Below are positions 32,345-41,861 of a DNA stretch of 46,873 bases, piece after piece. Source of the stretch: Elusimicrobia bacterium RIFOXYD2_FULL_34_15 (GTDB lineage: Bacteria; Elusimicrobiota; UBA8919). The notes under the pieces are model-generated. The model saw only the letters and a list, made by a program, of their open reading frames with translations, ran no database searches and was not told the DNA's origin. The stretch spans positions 1-46,873 of the forward strand of contig MGVS01000044.1 in the NCBI GenBank assembly GCA_001800605.1, given 5' to 3'. Made by a program: the position numbers and the translations under genes. The first letter of the stretch is position 1, and each line of letters begins with the position of its first letter.

Positions 32345-34928
32345 TCTTTTCCCTCCTCGCTGATTTTCTTATTTTAGGAAGTAAAAATGAGAAATTCGAT
32401 CCTTGTCCCACCGCAGATTCGAGCCAAATATTGCCGCCATGTAATTCAACAATTGTCTTTGAAATAAATAGACCCAAACCGGTGCCTGTTGCTGAACGCG
32501 TGTATGAAGAATCTACCTGATAAAATTTTTCGAATATTCTGTTGTATTCATTATTAGGAATACCTATCCCTGTATCAGAAACAGAAGAAACAATATAATC
32601 TCCCTTGTCCTTTACTGTAATAGTTATTATACCTTCTTTAGCAGTAAACTTTATTGCATTAGAAATGAGATTGTTAAAAACCTGTAATATTCTGGAATTA
32701 TCAATTTCTATATCGGCAATATCATCATCAATGTCAACCTTTAATTCAATTTCCTTTTCTTTTATCTGATTGATATTTGACATAATAGATTTTTTTACAA
32801 TGTCTGAAATATTTCCTTTCTCCAATTTAAGTGCAATAAGGCCTCTTTCAATTTTGGATAAATCAAGAAAATCTGAGATCAGCATATTGAGATGATTTAT
32901 TGACTGTTTTACTATGCCTAAAAACTTTTTTTGATTATCATTTAATTTACCTGCATCTTCATTTAATACAACATGAACAAATCCCTTAATCGCTGTTAAG
33001 GGTGTTCTCATTTCGTGAGAAACCATTGATACAAAATCATTTTTAATTTTGTTTAACTTTTCAAGTTCCAGGTTTATTTCTTTAAGTTGATTATGTATTC
33101 TTGCGTTTTCAACGATTACAGCAACCTGCCCTGCAACGGATTCTGCAAGCCGTATTATTTCTTCACTAAAAACATTTTGCCGCCTTGAACAAAAGCAAAA
33201 AACTCCAATTTTTTTACCTTCAACCTGTAACGGAACAATTAAATTTGATTTTATTTCGTATTTGTCATGTATATTATCTAATGCATCTTTAAATTCAATA
33301 TTTGTTAAAGATTTTATCTTGCCTTCGAGGAATATCTTTACAATCGAAGAATCTGATTTAACATCTAATTCCATTGATTCTTTATTAACATATTCCGGAG
33401 GGAATTTTGGGATAAGCTTTTCACCGGTTTTGTTTAAAAGCCAGCAAACAGCGTAATCCGACTCTAAGGATCTTATCGTTTTTTCGGATATTACTTCAAG
33501 AATTTCTCCTAATTCCGGTTCGGTTTTTATTGTATTTGATATATCTCTTAGCACTAATAAATCGTTTATACGGTGATTCAATTGCTCATAAAGTTTAACC
33601 CGAGTGATCAGTTCGGAAATTTGCGATGCGACTACGGATAAGAATCGTAAATCTTCCTGTGAAAATTTGCCGATAACTTTGTTGCATACAATAAATAAAC
33701 CGACTGACTTTTTCTCTACTATAGGCAAAACAGCCAAGGATGTAATTCTGCGGTTATTATACAGATCCTGCAAATCAGAGTAAGATTCCATGAAAAGTTC
33801 GTTAGAGATAAAAGAAGTAATATTTTTAAACGATTTGATTAAAATACTGTTTTCGTTTCCAGATAAATTCAGCTTGAATCCTTTTAAATCTCCATAACCG
33901 TTAAGGGAATCCGAGTGTTCGCTATATATCATAAAGCCGGCAATAGATACATTGGTAATAATTTTTATTTTTTCTATTATTGCAGAAAACATATCATCCA
34001 TCTCAACCTTACTTGAAGCGGAAAATATTATGTCATTTAAAGCCTTCATTTCCTTAACTTTTGCAATTAAACGTAGATTTGTATTGGTCAGTTCTTCTGT
34101 TGTGGATTCAACTTCCAATTCCAGTCGCTTGTTAAATTCCTGCATGTCTTGATACATTCTGTGATTTTCCATAGCAATTGCAAGGTAATCTGCAAGTGTA
34201 GCTATCGTTTTGACAACATTGGTGTCAAAAAAACCTTTTATTCTGGAATTAGCATTAAAAGTTCCGATAACTTTATCATTAACTATAATTGGAACCTGAA
34301 CAAACGATACTATTCCTTCCTGTTTAAATATTTCTTCGGAACTAGATAGTTTTTCTTTTGCTGAATTATTTATTATAACTATTTCTTTAGTTAAAAGACT
34401 TCTGCTATAAAAATTTTCATCTTCATTAAAATGAAAATTTCTTATAAATTCGTCAGATAATCCCCGCGATACTTTAATTTTTATAATTCCGTCGCTGTCC
34501 TGCAACGTTATAAATGCTGAAGGCAATAACATTTTATCATACACTAAATCCAACAACATATTCATTATATCAACTATTTCTATATGTGAGGTAATTACTC
34601 TAGAGGCTACGGAAAGTATACTCAACGATTCCCGGGAAATCATTAAATGGCTAAGAAGTGAATTTATACTATCGCCTGTCTCACCAAAACTTCTGAGTTT
34701 TTTTATCTGAGAATAATCTCCATCTAATGCAGACTCCAGTATCTTTTCTGTTGAAAAAAGAGGCTTGAAAACAAAAAAATAACCTAAAACGATTACGGCC
34801 GCGGGATACAAAACTGTAAACAATATGCCTCTAAAATCTTTGATTAATATATAACCTGAAATAACCGCTAAAATGAATAGCAATATCCGTAAACTGAGTT
34901 TTATTCCAAAAATATTTTTTATTTTCAT
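32322..34928 (-). CDS. Membrane-anchored GAF-domain sensor histidine kinase
   Basis: 868 aa. Two N-terminal transmembrane helices (about residues 12-52), then three GAF-like domains (about 95-270, 300-460, 470-620) separated by coiled-coil helices. The HisKA domain has FVSMVSHEMRTPL (His638). The HATPase_c domain has N box QVFNNLISNAIKF, G1 DTGIGIP and G2 GTGLGL. The absence of an extracytoplasmic domain and the presence of three GAF modules point to sensing of a cytoplasmic small molecule or redox state. Co-translated with the receiver protein. Neighbouring pilT and GGDEF genes hint at surface behaviour, but the target is unknown. Confidence 0.93.
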   Translation of the reverse strand: MKIKNIFGIKLSLRILLFILAVISGYILIKDFRGILFTVLYPAAVIVLGYFFVFKPLFSTEKILESALDGDYSQIKKLRSFGETGDSINSLLSHLMISRESLSILSVASRVITSHIEIVDIMNMLLDLVYDKMLLPSAFITLQDSDGIIKIKVSRGLSDEFIRNFHFNEDENFYSRSLLTKEIVIINNSAKEKLSSSEEIFKQEGIVSFVQVPIIVNDKVIGTFNANSRIKGFFDTNVVKTIATLADYLAIAMENHRMYQDMQEFNKRLELEVESTTEELTNTNLRLIAKVKEMKALNDIIFSASSKVEMDDMFSAIIEKIKIITNVSIAGFMIYSEHSDSLNGYGDLKGFKLNLSGNENSILIKSFKNITSFISNELFMESYSDLQDLYNNRRITSLAVLPIVEKKSVGLFIVCNKVIGKFSQEDLRFLSVVASQISELITRVKLYEQLNHRINDLLVLRDISNTIKTEPELGEILEVISEKTIRSLESDYAVCWLLNKTGEKLIPKFPPEYVNKESMELDVKSDSSIVKIFLEGKIKSLTNIEFKDALDNIHDKYEIKSNLIVPLQVEGKKIGVFCFCSRRQNVFSEEIIRLAESVAGQVAVIVENARIHNQLKEINLELEKLNKIKNDFVSMVSHEMRTPLTAIKGFVHVVLNEDAGKLNDNQKKFLGIVKQSINHLNMLISDFLDLSKIERGLIALKLEKGNISDIVKKSIMSNINQIKEKEIELKVDIDDDIADIEIDNSRILQVFNNLISNAIKFTAKEGIITITVKDKGDYIVSSVSDTGIGIPNNEYNRIFEKFYQVDSSYTRSATGTGLGLFISKTIVELHGGNIWLESAVGQGSNFSFLLPKIRKSARREKSVQNIGG

Positions 34929-34997
34929 TATTTTTTCCCCGTGCGAAAATGTAGATACATAATACTAAAATATATTATTAACATTGCTAAAATCTAT

Positions 34998-35102
34998 TTA
35001 CCCCGTAAAGTAATGTTGTTAATAATATTTTCCAACGAACTAAATTTTATAACCAATATATTCTACATTACTAACGGGGCTTACAACATTTTCTAACGGG
35101 GT
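34998..35102. repeat. CCCCGT-ended inverted-repeat element
   Basis: CCCCGTAAAGTAATGT (35001-35016) faces ACATTACTAACGGGGC (35065-35080), and a second TTTTCTAACGGGG follows at 35089-35101. The last one supplies the final Pro-Arg codons and TAG stop of the DnaA-like gene. Its ends match the elements at 21331 and 44798. Confidence 0.75.
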
Positions 35103-37099
35103 TTCCCTAAATCCTTATGTAATAAGGTGATATCAAGTGCTATGTTCAAATATTTATATTGTTTTGTCAAATCGGAATAAGGAATTATCTCCGGCGTAAT
35201 ATTATTTGCTTCGCAAACGGTTGTCAGCATATTTGTAAAATCATCTTCAGAAAGAGTTGGTACCGGTGGCGGACCTAATAATACCGCTATTGCTAAATTG
35301 TTGGTCTTGCATAGCTGAGCAAAAAGTGAATAATTTATTTTTTTATCTAGAGAATAACTTTTTTCAAAAACACTAAAAAGTCTGAATTTCAATTTATGTT
35401 TTTTTACTACCTCTTTAAATAACTCCTTCATCTTTTCAAAATCTTTCTCGTATCCTTCTGGATAAAATAAACCCACCTCTACGGGACTTAGCGAATCATA
35501 TTCATCTTTAGGAGCAGTGCCGGTAGGAGCAGAAGCTACTACTGGTTTTGAAGGTACAGGCGGTGTTACAGGAACATGAACGGGAACAGGTACAACAGAC
35601 GGCGGTTCAACTTGCGGTTGAGGTTTTTCTATATGAATTTCCGGCTGAGGTTGTATCGCTTGGGATGCCGACTGAACCGGAACTGAAACTTCAGCAGGTT
35701 TTTGAACCGACGGTATTGTCTCTTGAAGTATCGGCTGAGGAATAGATTGAACTTGCGGTTGTGGTTGTGAAATTTCTTCTTGAACCGGTTCCTGAACTAT
35801 TTTTTGTTCCGGAATTATCTTGGGTTCGTGAATCGTAATTGCCGGAGGAGTAACTTCAGGTACATCAACAATTTTTACCACTACAGTATCTTTCTTTTCC
35901 TCAAGTGCAACTTCCGGTAAAAGTTCGCCTATTAACTCTTTAACTAATTCAAAGTCAACAGGCATTTTCGTCATAGTTGCATATGCCTTAAGTCTTTTTA
36001 AAAATCCTTCCAGTTCCCTTATATTTGATTTTAATTTGCTTGCAACATAAATAAGTATTTTTTCATCTAGTTCTATTCCTTCATGTTTTTCTTTCTTTTT
36101 AAGTATAGCAACTCTTGTTTCTAAATCCGGCGGTTTTATGTCGGCAATCAGCCCCCATTCAAAACGGGATTGTAATCTGTCTTCTATTCCTGATAATTTT
36201 TTTGGAGGCCTATCAGAAGTAAGAACTATCTGTTTTTGATTTTCGTGTAAAATATTAAACGTATGGAAGAATTCTTCCTGCGTAGATTCGGCTTCCGAAA
36301 GAAATTGAATATCATCCACAAGTAACAAATCAAGTTTTCTGTAGTGCTCGCGTAATTCTGTCAGTTTCCCGGTTTTTATCGCCTCGATAACTTCTGATGT
36401 AAACTTTTCAGTTGTAATATATAGTACCTGAGCATCCGGATTTTTGTCTTTAATCGTATTTCCTATCGCCTGCATAATGTGCGTTTTTCCCAAACCCACT
36501 CCACCGTAAATAAAAAGCGGATTATAAGTTTTACCGGGATTTTGGGAAACCGCCCACGCCGCGGCGTGAACAAAACGGCTGTTTGAACCAACAACAAACT
36601 CGTCAAATACATATCTTAAATTTAATTTGGGTTTCGGAGCTTCGGATTCCTTCTTCGGAGTAATAATCTGGGGTTTTTCTTCTTGCTTTACTTCCTGTTT
36701 TTTCTCTTCCCTTAGTGGTTGTACCGGTATTTCCTGATGTTTTTCTTCGAGCGGCTGATATTTTTCTTCTTGGGATGGATTTATTAATTTATCGCCAAAT
36801 TGTGCAACCTTTTCTAAAATTTCTTCTAAATCCTTGCCCTTTGATGATTCTTCAACTTTTCCTTTTTGGCATTTACTCTTTAGAAATTTTTCAGCTGCAG
36901 CTTTTTTTTCCGGAGTTAGATTATAAATATAAATCGCATAGTTGAATTCCTGCGAAAGAGGAGTAAACGGTTTTCCCGCATCCTGATTAAAAAATTTTAT
37001 AATTTCTGACAAATCCCCACTTACGGAGGAAAGCAGTAATTTATGTCTGCTTTTGTCCCGGTCACAAGGCGATGGCATTAAATCCCATTTAGTAATCAT
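35093..37099 (-). CDS. DnaA-type AAA+ ATPase lacking the DNA-binding domain, with novel N- and C-terminal domains
   Basis: 668 aa. Residues 1-75: small alpha/beta domain. 80-155: Lys/Glu-rich linker. 155-395: AAA+ core closely like DnaA domain III, with Walker A GGVGLGKT (199-206), Walker B LLLVDDIQFL, sensor 1 LTSD, SRFEWGLIADIKPPDLETR and sensor 2 SNIRELEG. DnaA domain IV (helix-turn-helix with a DHTTV-type signature) is absent. Instead, 395-530 is a Pro/Gln/Val/Glu-rich linker and 538-668 a predicted alpha/beta domain. Both end domains resemble those of the protein encoded just upstream. So it is a DnaA paralogue, not the replication initiator. The last codons come from a repeat. The true C-terminus may therefore have been slightly different. 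Confidence 0.85.
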   Translation of the reverse strand: MITKWDLMPSPCDRDKSRHKLLLSSVSGDLSEIIKFFNQDAGKPFTPLSQEFNYAIYIYNLTPEKKAAAEKFLKSKCQKGKVEESSKGKDLEEILEKVAQFGDKLINPSQEEKYQPLEEKHQEIPVQPLREEKKQEVKQEEKPQIITPKKESEAPKPKLNLRYVFDEFVVGSNSRFVHAAAWAVSQNPGKTYNPLFIYGGVGLGKTHIMQAIGNTIKDKNPDAQVLYITTEKFTSEVIEAIKTGKLTELREHYRKLDLLLVDDIQFLSEAESTQEEFFHTFNILHENQKQIVLTSDRPPKKLSGIEDRLQSRFEWGLIADIKPPDLETRVAILKKKEKHEGIELDEKILIYVASKLKSNIRELEGFLKRLKAYATMTKMPVDFELVKELIGELLPEVALEEKKDTVVVKIVDVPEVTPPAITIHEPKIIPEQKIVQEPVQEEISQPQPQVQSIPQPILQETIPSVQKPAEVSVPVQSASQAIQPQPEIHIEKPQPQVEPPSVVPVPVHVPVTPPVPSKPVVASAPTGTAPKDEYDSLSPVEVGLFYPEGYEKDFEKMKELFKEVVKKHKLKFRLFSVFEKSYSLDKKINYSLFAQLCKTNNLAIAVLLGPPPVPTLSEDDFTNMLTTVCEANNITPEIIPYSDLTKQYKYLNIALDITLLHKDLGKPR

Positions 37100-37107
37100 A
37101 ATAATTT

Positions 37108-37203
37108 CAGTACACAGGATACAGTACTCAGGATACAGTTTTAAAAGGATAATTATTTTTGGTTTTACTGTTTACTGTATTCTGTGTACTGTGTACTGCC
37201 TTT
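37108..37203. repeat. CAGTACA heptad inverted-repeat element (copy 6)
   Basis: Left arm CAGTACA, CAGGATA, CAGTACT, CAGGATA, CAG (37109-37139). Right arm ACTGTTTACTGTATTCTGTG, TACTG to 37200. The spacer TTTTAAAAGGATAATTATTT is similar to those of other copies. It fills the gap between the DnaA-like gene and its paralogue. Confidence 0.92.
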
Positions 37204-37205
37204 AA

Positions 37206-38612
37206 TCACATTCTTAATTTTTTCTTAATAAGTAAAAGTTCAATTGCTATATCAACATATAAAAACTTTTTATCAAGCTGATCCTGGGCTGCAAATAAAC
37301 TTAACATACTATATGCCATACATTCTTTATTTATAAAAAATCTTATATCATTTAGCCCATCCGGCACAATAGCTATCATCAATTCGACGCCCTGAGAACT
37401 AGCATTCTTGATAATTGCATTGAAGTCATTGGTTGAAGTAACGCTATATTCGACTGTCGATAATTTTTCAATATAAATTGGTTCTTTCATTGATTTTTCT
37501 ATGATGGCCGTTAATTTACTAACAAAATTTTCTAACAAAGCATTTTCACCTGAAGGGTATAGATACAAAACTTTTAACGGACCGGATCTTGATGAGATAT
37601 CAATTATTGTTGGTCCCTCGTTCGGCTTAGAAATTTGCGGAATTGATGTTGTCGGTTCACCGAAACGTTCAATTTCTATTTTGAATACCGGTTCCTCTTC
37701 TTGTATTCTTTCTTCTTTCACTTCTGCTTCAGGAACAGGCTGTTGCGGTTGTTCCGGCACGACTTCTTTCTCTTCAGTAATTTCAGCATAACTTTCAACA
37801 GCAGGTTCTGCAGGAACTTCAGCAGGAATTTCTTCTTTTACTTCTGCAGATTTTTCTGAACTTACTTCTGTAGGTGTCTCAACCGTTATTTCTGGGACTG
37901 GCTCTGCTTCTAAGTTCTCTTCTTTAATTGCTTCAGATTGCTTTTCAGGTTCAGGTTCAACCGGTATGTTTTCAGCTTCTATGGATTTATGAATATATAT
38001 TTCATCGGATTCTTCCTTAGATTCTTCTGATTCTTCAATATGTGCATCTTTAGCTATTTGATTAGGCAGCTTTGCTATAGATTCTTCAATCTTTTCTGTT
38101 ACCGGTTCTTCTGTTTTTTCTGATATTTCCGGCTGTATTTTTTCTTCTGCGTGTATTTCTTCTACAAAATCCTTTTGCTGCTCAGGTGAGGTTTCAGGTA
38201 ACTCCTGTTCATTTTTTTCATCTACATAGTGTTCTTCTGTAAATTTTTCTAAAGCATCAATTCTTTCGGGTATCTCTTGCTTAAGATGTCTTTGCTCTTC
38301 TGCGGTCAAAGTTGAAAAAAGAGTATTTAGTTCGGAAATAACACCTTGAATTTCATCTTCCTTCTTTAATTCGTTATCAACATCTTGAGTACCCATGAAA
38401 TATTTATAAATACTTTTTCTTTCCTCTCTTGTTGAATTATTGAGATATATTCCCCATTTGTATTTTACATCAAGAATTCTAAACGGTTCAGAACAAATAT
38501 TCGGATATTTTTTGATTAAATTATCCGCATCTTCTCTTGCTGAGACCATAACTATATATCTATTCTGATGTTTTTTGTCAGTTTCCGGCAATATAACCCA
38601 ATTATTAGCCAT
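37206..38612 (-). CDS. ATPase-less paralogue of the DnaA-like protein
   Basis: 468 aa. N-terminal domain (1-75) aligns with that of the DnaA-like protein: a W near residue 5, L-x-P, a central strand, then WGIYLNNSTREERKSIYKYF against YAIYIYNLTPEKKAAAEKFL. Residues ~80-340 are a very acidic Glu/Pro-rich disordered linker. The C-terminal ~124 residues (KVLYLYPSGEN, ELMIAIVPDG, YVDIAIELLL) align with the C-terminus of the DnaA-like protein (EVGLFYPEGYE, LAIAVLLGPP, YLNIALDITLL). It lacks any ATPase motif. ATG 38612 (MANNW) is preferred over an upstream TTG. It lies between pilT and the ATPase gene, so the pair probably works together. I cannot name a family. Confidence 0.8.
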   Translation of the reverse strand: MANNWVILPETDKKHQNRYIVMVSAREDADNLIKKYPNICSEPFRILDVKYKWGIYLNNSTREERKSIYKYFMGTQDVDNELKKEDEIQGVISELNTLFSTLTAEEQRHLKQEIPERIDALEKFTEEHYVDEKNEQELPETSPEQQKDFVEEIHAEEKIQPEISEKTEEPVTEKIEESIAKLPNQIAKDAHIEESEESKEESDEIYIHKSIEAENIPVEPEPEKQSEAIKEENLEAEPVPEITVETPTEVSSEKSAEVKEEIPAEVPAEPAVESYAEITEEKEVVPEQPQQPVPEAEVKEERIQEEEPVFKIEIERFGEPTTSIPQISKPNEGPTIIDISSRSGPLKVLYLYPSGENALLENFVSKLTAIIEKSMKEPIYIEKLSTVEYSVTSTNDFNAIIKNASSQGVELMIAIVPDGLNDIRFFINKECMAYSMLSLFAAQDQLDKKFLYVDIAIELLLIKKKLRM

Positions 38613-38677
38613 ATAATGGTTTTCCGCCAACTTAAGCTGGCAGCTCCTATTTTACCTTTTTCCTCGACAGGTAATAA

Positions 38678-39754
38678 TTATTGTTCCTCTCTATCTATAC
38701 CTTTTACTTTTAGCATCAAATCATCAGGATTTGTTGCATTTTCCAGAGCATCTTCGAGTGTTATAATCTTTTCTTTATAAAGACGAATTAAATCCTGATC
38801 GAAAGTTCTCATCCCGTAATATTCACCCTGCTCCATCAACTTATATATTTCAATTGACCTATTTTCCGCAATATTTTTTCTGATTAATGCAGTACCCACT
38901 AAAATTTCAAGCGCAGGCATGCGCATATCACTGTTGATACTGGGTATTAAACGCTGAGCGATTATACCTCTTATCACGTTTGAAAGTGAAATTCTTACCT
39001 GATGTTGTTGATGCGGAGGATATGCATCGACAATCCTGTCTATTGTCTGAACCGCATTCATAGTATGTATAGTTGATAATACAAGATGCCCGGTTTCAGC
39101 AGACGAGATACCTGCAGAGATAGCTTCGTAATCGCGCATTTCTCCTATACTTACTACATCAGGATCCTGCCTTAATACATATTTCAAACCCTTGGCAAAT
39201 GATTTTGTATCCGCTCCGATTTCCCTCTGGCTGATAAAAGATTTTTCATCTTTATGAAAATACTCAATTGGATCTTCTATCGTTACAATTTTATAAGCAT
39301 AAGTTTTATTTATATAATCAATCAGTGAATTCATCGTTGTGGTTTTGCCGGCACCTGTTATCCCGGCGAACAGAATCAATCCCCGCGGTTCTTCTGCCAT
39401 TTTTTTAAATATTGTTTGCGGCAGATTAAGTTCTTCAAATGCCTTTATTTTAAAAGGAACTACTCTCAGTGTAAGCGCGATTGTCCCCCTTTGTTTATAA
39501 ACATTTACCCTGAATCTTGATACACCTTCTAATCCGTAAGAAAAATCTATTTCACTCTCTTCTTCAAATATTTTTCTCTGTTCTTCATTTAACAATCCAT
39601 AAGCGATCTCCTGAATATGTTTAGGAGAAAAATTTTCAAATCCGGTTGAAATCAGCTGTCCATTAATTCTTATTACAGGAGGTGTACCTGCCTTGAAGTG
39701 AATGTCCGAAATCCCTTTTTTCAAAATTGCTTGCAAAAGTTCAGCAGTATTCAT
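38678..39754 (-). CDS. pilT: PilT/PilU-type pilus retraction ATPase
   Basis: 358 aa. The N-terminal PAS-like domain has SDIHFKAGTPPVIRINGQL. Walker A is GITGAGKTTTMNSL, the Asp box VTIEDPIEYFHKDE, Walker B VVSIGEMRDYEAI and the His box GHLVLSTIHTMNA. Near the C-terminus ALIRKNIAENRS replaces the AIRNLIRE motif of PilT. It powers retraction of type IV pili at the inner-membrane base. GGAGAGG precedes the ATG. No pilin or PilC/PilB gene is in the window, so it is a satellite of the main pilus locus. Confidence 0.92.
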   Translation of the reverse strand: MNTAELLQAILKKGISDIHFKAGTPPVIRINGQLISTGFENFSPKHIQEIAYGLLNEEQRKIFEEESEIDFSYGLEGVSRFRVNVYKQRGTIALTLRVVPFKIKAFEELNLPQTIFKKMAEEPRGLILFAGITGAGKTTTMNSLIDYINKTYAYKIVTIEDPIEYFHKDEKSFISQREIGADTKSFAKGLKYVLRQDPDVVSIGEMRDYEAISAGISSAETGHLVLSTIHTMNAVQTIDRIVDAYPPHQQHQVRISLSNVIRGIIAQRLIPSINSDMRMPALEILVGTALIRKNIAENRSIEIYKLMEQGEYYGMRTFDQDLIRLYKEKIITLEDALENATNPDDLMLKVKGIDREEQ

Positions 39755-39765
39755 GTTTACCTCTC

Positions 39766-40425
39766 CTATTTATTTAAAATTATATTAACGGAAGCCGACG
39801 TTCCTATCCTGTTTGCTCCTGCGTTTATCATTTTTACGGCATCGCCGAATGTCTTTATTCCGCCGGATGCTTTAACACCAATCTTATCTCCCACAATTTT
39901 ACGCATCAATCTTACATCTTCGACTGTAGCACCATGTGGTCCGAATCCTGTTGATGTTTTTACAAAATCAACATGCGCTTCTTTGGATAATAGGCACGCT
40001 TTTACTTTTTCTTCGTTTGTAAGACATACCGTTTCCAAAATCACTTTTAAAATTTTTTTACCTGCCGCTTTGCGGACTAATTTTATATCATTTATAAAAA
40101 CTTTAAATTTTTTGTCTTTCAAGGCGCCTATATTCATAACCATGTCTATCTCATCGGCACCGTTTTTAATTGCTTCTTTTGCCTCGAACGCTTTTACTTC
40201 AGAACAAGTTGCCCCAAGTGGAAAACCTATTACCGTACAAACTTTTACATTTGAACCCTTAAGATTCTTCTTTGCAAATGAAACGTAAAACGGATTCACA
40301 CAAACAGATGCAAACTTATATTTTTTTGCTTCCAAACAAAGCCTTACAATATCTTTTTCAGTTGCATCAGCTTTTAAAAGAGTATGATCTATCAAAGAAG
40401 CAACATTAAATTCTTTATTACTCAT
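39766..40425 (-). CDS. deoC: Deoxyribose-phosphate aldolase
   Basis: 219 aa, class I TIM-barrel aldolase: [46 protein letters not shown] (Asp), Schiff-base Lys in [10 protein letters not shown], and [10 protein letters not shown] (second Lys). It splits deoxyribose-5-phosphate into glyceraldehyde-3-phosphate and acetaldehyde. ATG 40425 ([11 protein letters not shown]) is preferred; an upstream start would overlap the DUF4139 gene. It completes nucleoside breakdown started by the phosphorylases; TpiA and PduL further up can use its product streams. Confidence 0.96.
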   Translation of the reverse strand: MSNKEFNVASLIDHTLLKADATEKDIVRLCLEAKKYKFASVCVNPFYVSFAKKNLKGSNVKVCTVIGFPLGATCSEVKAFEAKEAIKNGADEIDMVMNIGALKDKKFKVFINDIKLVRKAAGKKILKVILETVCLTNEEKVKACLLSKEAHVDFVKTSTGFGPHGATVEDVRLMRKIVGDKIGVKASGGIKTFGDAVKMINAGANRIGTSASVNIILNK

Positions 40426-40439
40426 AAAACTCAGAATTC

Positions 40440-41861
40440 TTAATCCCACCAATAATGAATGGTATAATTTAATGTATTTTCCGAATTTTTCGGGATTTTT
40501 AATTTATATTCTATTGTTCTTGAATCCTTCTTTTCATAATCCTGAGATTTTTGTGTAATTTTCCAGTTAGACCACCTGTTAAGTTTTTCAACAACCGTAA
40601 TTTCAATATTCTCTTCTTTATGATTCCTTAAATTAATTTTAAATGATTCGTCACACCATCCGTCTCCGTTCTTAAAATCCGCTTGAACTCTTTCGCCCAC
40701 AATGTCAAAAGCATCACCCAGATAAATTCTTATATTTTCGTCTTTTGGCGTGTGTTCTATCGAATCTTCTCCGATAAACTCCAAAGATTTGTCCGTGTCT
40801 TCTTTATAAACCCGAATTTTCCCTTTGGGTAACGGAATTCCAAGATTGTTCTCTTTTGAATTTTTAAAATCTAACATAACATAAACTTTTTTATTTGACT
40901 GGATACCATAATTTCTATCTGTACGTGACCATTGCTGATAACCGTAAAACTGCTGTAAAGATCCGTTGTAAATATAAAGCTTCTTAACCGGGATGCCTGT
41001 AGCGGAAGCAAATTCTATCTGTTTTGTTTCATTATCCTTCACAGTCGTTTTTCTTTGTAAGGTATACATGTGATATTCGAAAAAGGATTTTTCTTGAAAT
41101 TGCGGCGCGGCTGTTGCCCGCATAGCTTTTGCTTCATACATAACATCATTTTCTGCTAATGCATCAGGTGCAATACGATGAATATCGCCTGCTATTAATT
41201 TTAATTTTGCTTCTTTATAAGTTGCGCCGGATTTATTATCTATGGTTACCCATCCGTTCAAATCTATATTTTTATCGTCTTTATCCGAAACGACAACATA
41301 ATCTGCATCCCAGTTTATCCCGTTTGTCAAATAATCAACTTCTATTTTGTTTTCCCCTGAAACATCATTTTGCAAAAGCCATGAAAGCGTGGGTTTTAAA
41401 ATTAAACCTTCGGGAATTTTAGAAAGTGAAACATCACCTGACGGATTAACTAAAATTTTATCATCAGATTTTATAGTAAGCCCACCAGCTGTTGAAAGAA
41501 GCGTACCCTTTATAATTTCTTTTTTATCCCCGTCTTTTCCTATTCTTTTTTCAAGTTCTATTTCCTTGCCGATATATTTTTGCAAAAGCTTATCCCTGGA
41601 AATTAAATCATACTCGAAATTCTGCTCTAAAACCGAACATTTCTCCGGATTTGTTAATGACTTAAAATGTACGCTTGTCGGATCAATTTTTGCAGCAACA
41701 TCAGTAAATTCAATTTTTTGAACGCCTTTATCAATTTTTAACGTTCTTCTGTCTTTTACTAAACCAAGGTTCTGATTATATATAGTCAAATCTATTTCCT
41801 GCGAAAATACAAGATGAACACAGATAATAAACAAGATTAAGACAGATATTATTTTTTTCAT
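40440..41861 (-). CDS. DUF4139 secreted protein
   Basis: 473 aa with a clean signal peptide ([20 protein letters not shown]). The mature part starts [19 protein letters not shown], the typical opening of DUF4139 proteins, and contains [18 protein letters not shown], a beta-rich middle ([34 protein letters not shown]) and a C-terminal beta-sandwich. Known relatives are periplasmic or cell-surface proteins of unknown function. Its ATG overlaps the TGA of the HEAT/coiled-coil gene (ATGA), making it the last gene of a coupled envelope cassette. Confidence 0.85.
   Translation of the reverse strand: MKKIISVLILFIICVHLVFSQEIDLTIYNQNLGLVKDRRTLKIDKGVQKIEFTDVAAKIDPTSVHFKSLTNPEKCSVLEQNFEYDLISRDKLLQKYIGKEIELEKRIGKDGDKKEIIKGTLLSTAGGLTIKSDDKILVNPSGDVSLSKIPEGLILKPTLSWLLQNDVSGENKIEVDYLTNGINWDADYVVVSDKDDKNIDLNGWVTIDNKSGATYKEAKLKLIAGDIHRIAPDALAENDVMYEAKAMRATAAPQFQEKSFFEYHMYTLQRKTTVKDNETKQIEFASATGIPVKKLYIYNGSLQQFYGYQQWSRTDRNYGIQSNKKVYVMLDFKNSKENNLGIPLPKGKIRVYKEDTDKSLEFIGEDSIEHTPKDENIRIYLGDAFDIVGERVQADFKNGDGWCDESFKINLRNHKEENIEITVVEKLNRWSNWKITQKSQDYEKKDSRTIEYKLKIPKNSENTLNYTIHYWWD

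Noticed and set aside
35093-37099. Chromosomal replication initiator DnaA and origin of replication
   Set aside because: Domain IV with the DNA-binding signature is missing, dnaN/recF are not nearby, and I saw no cluster of TTATCCACA boxes.
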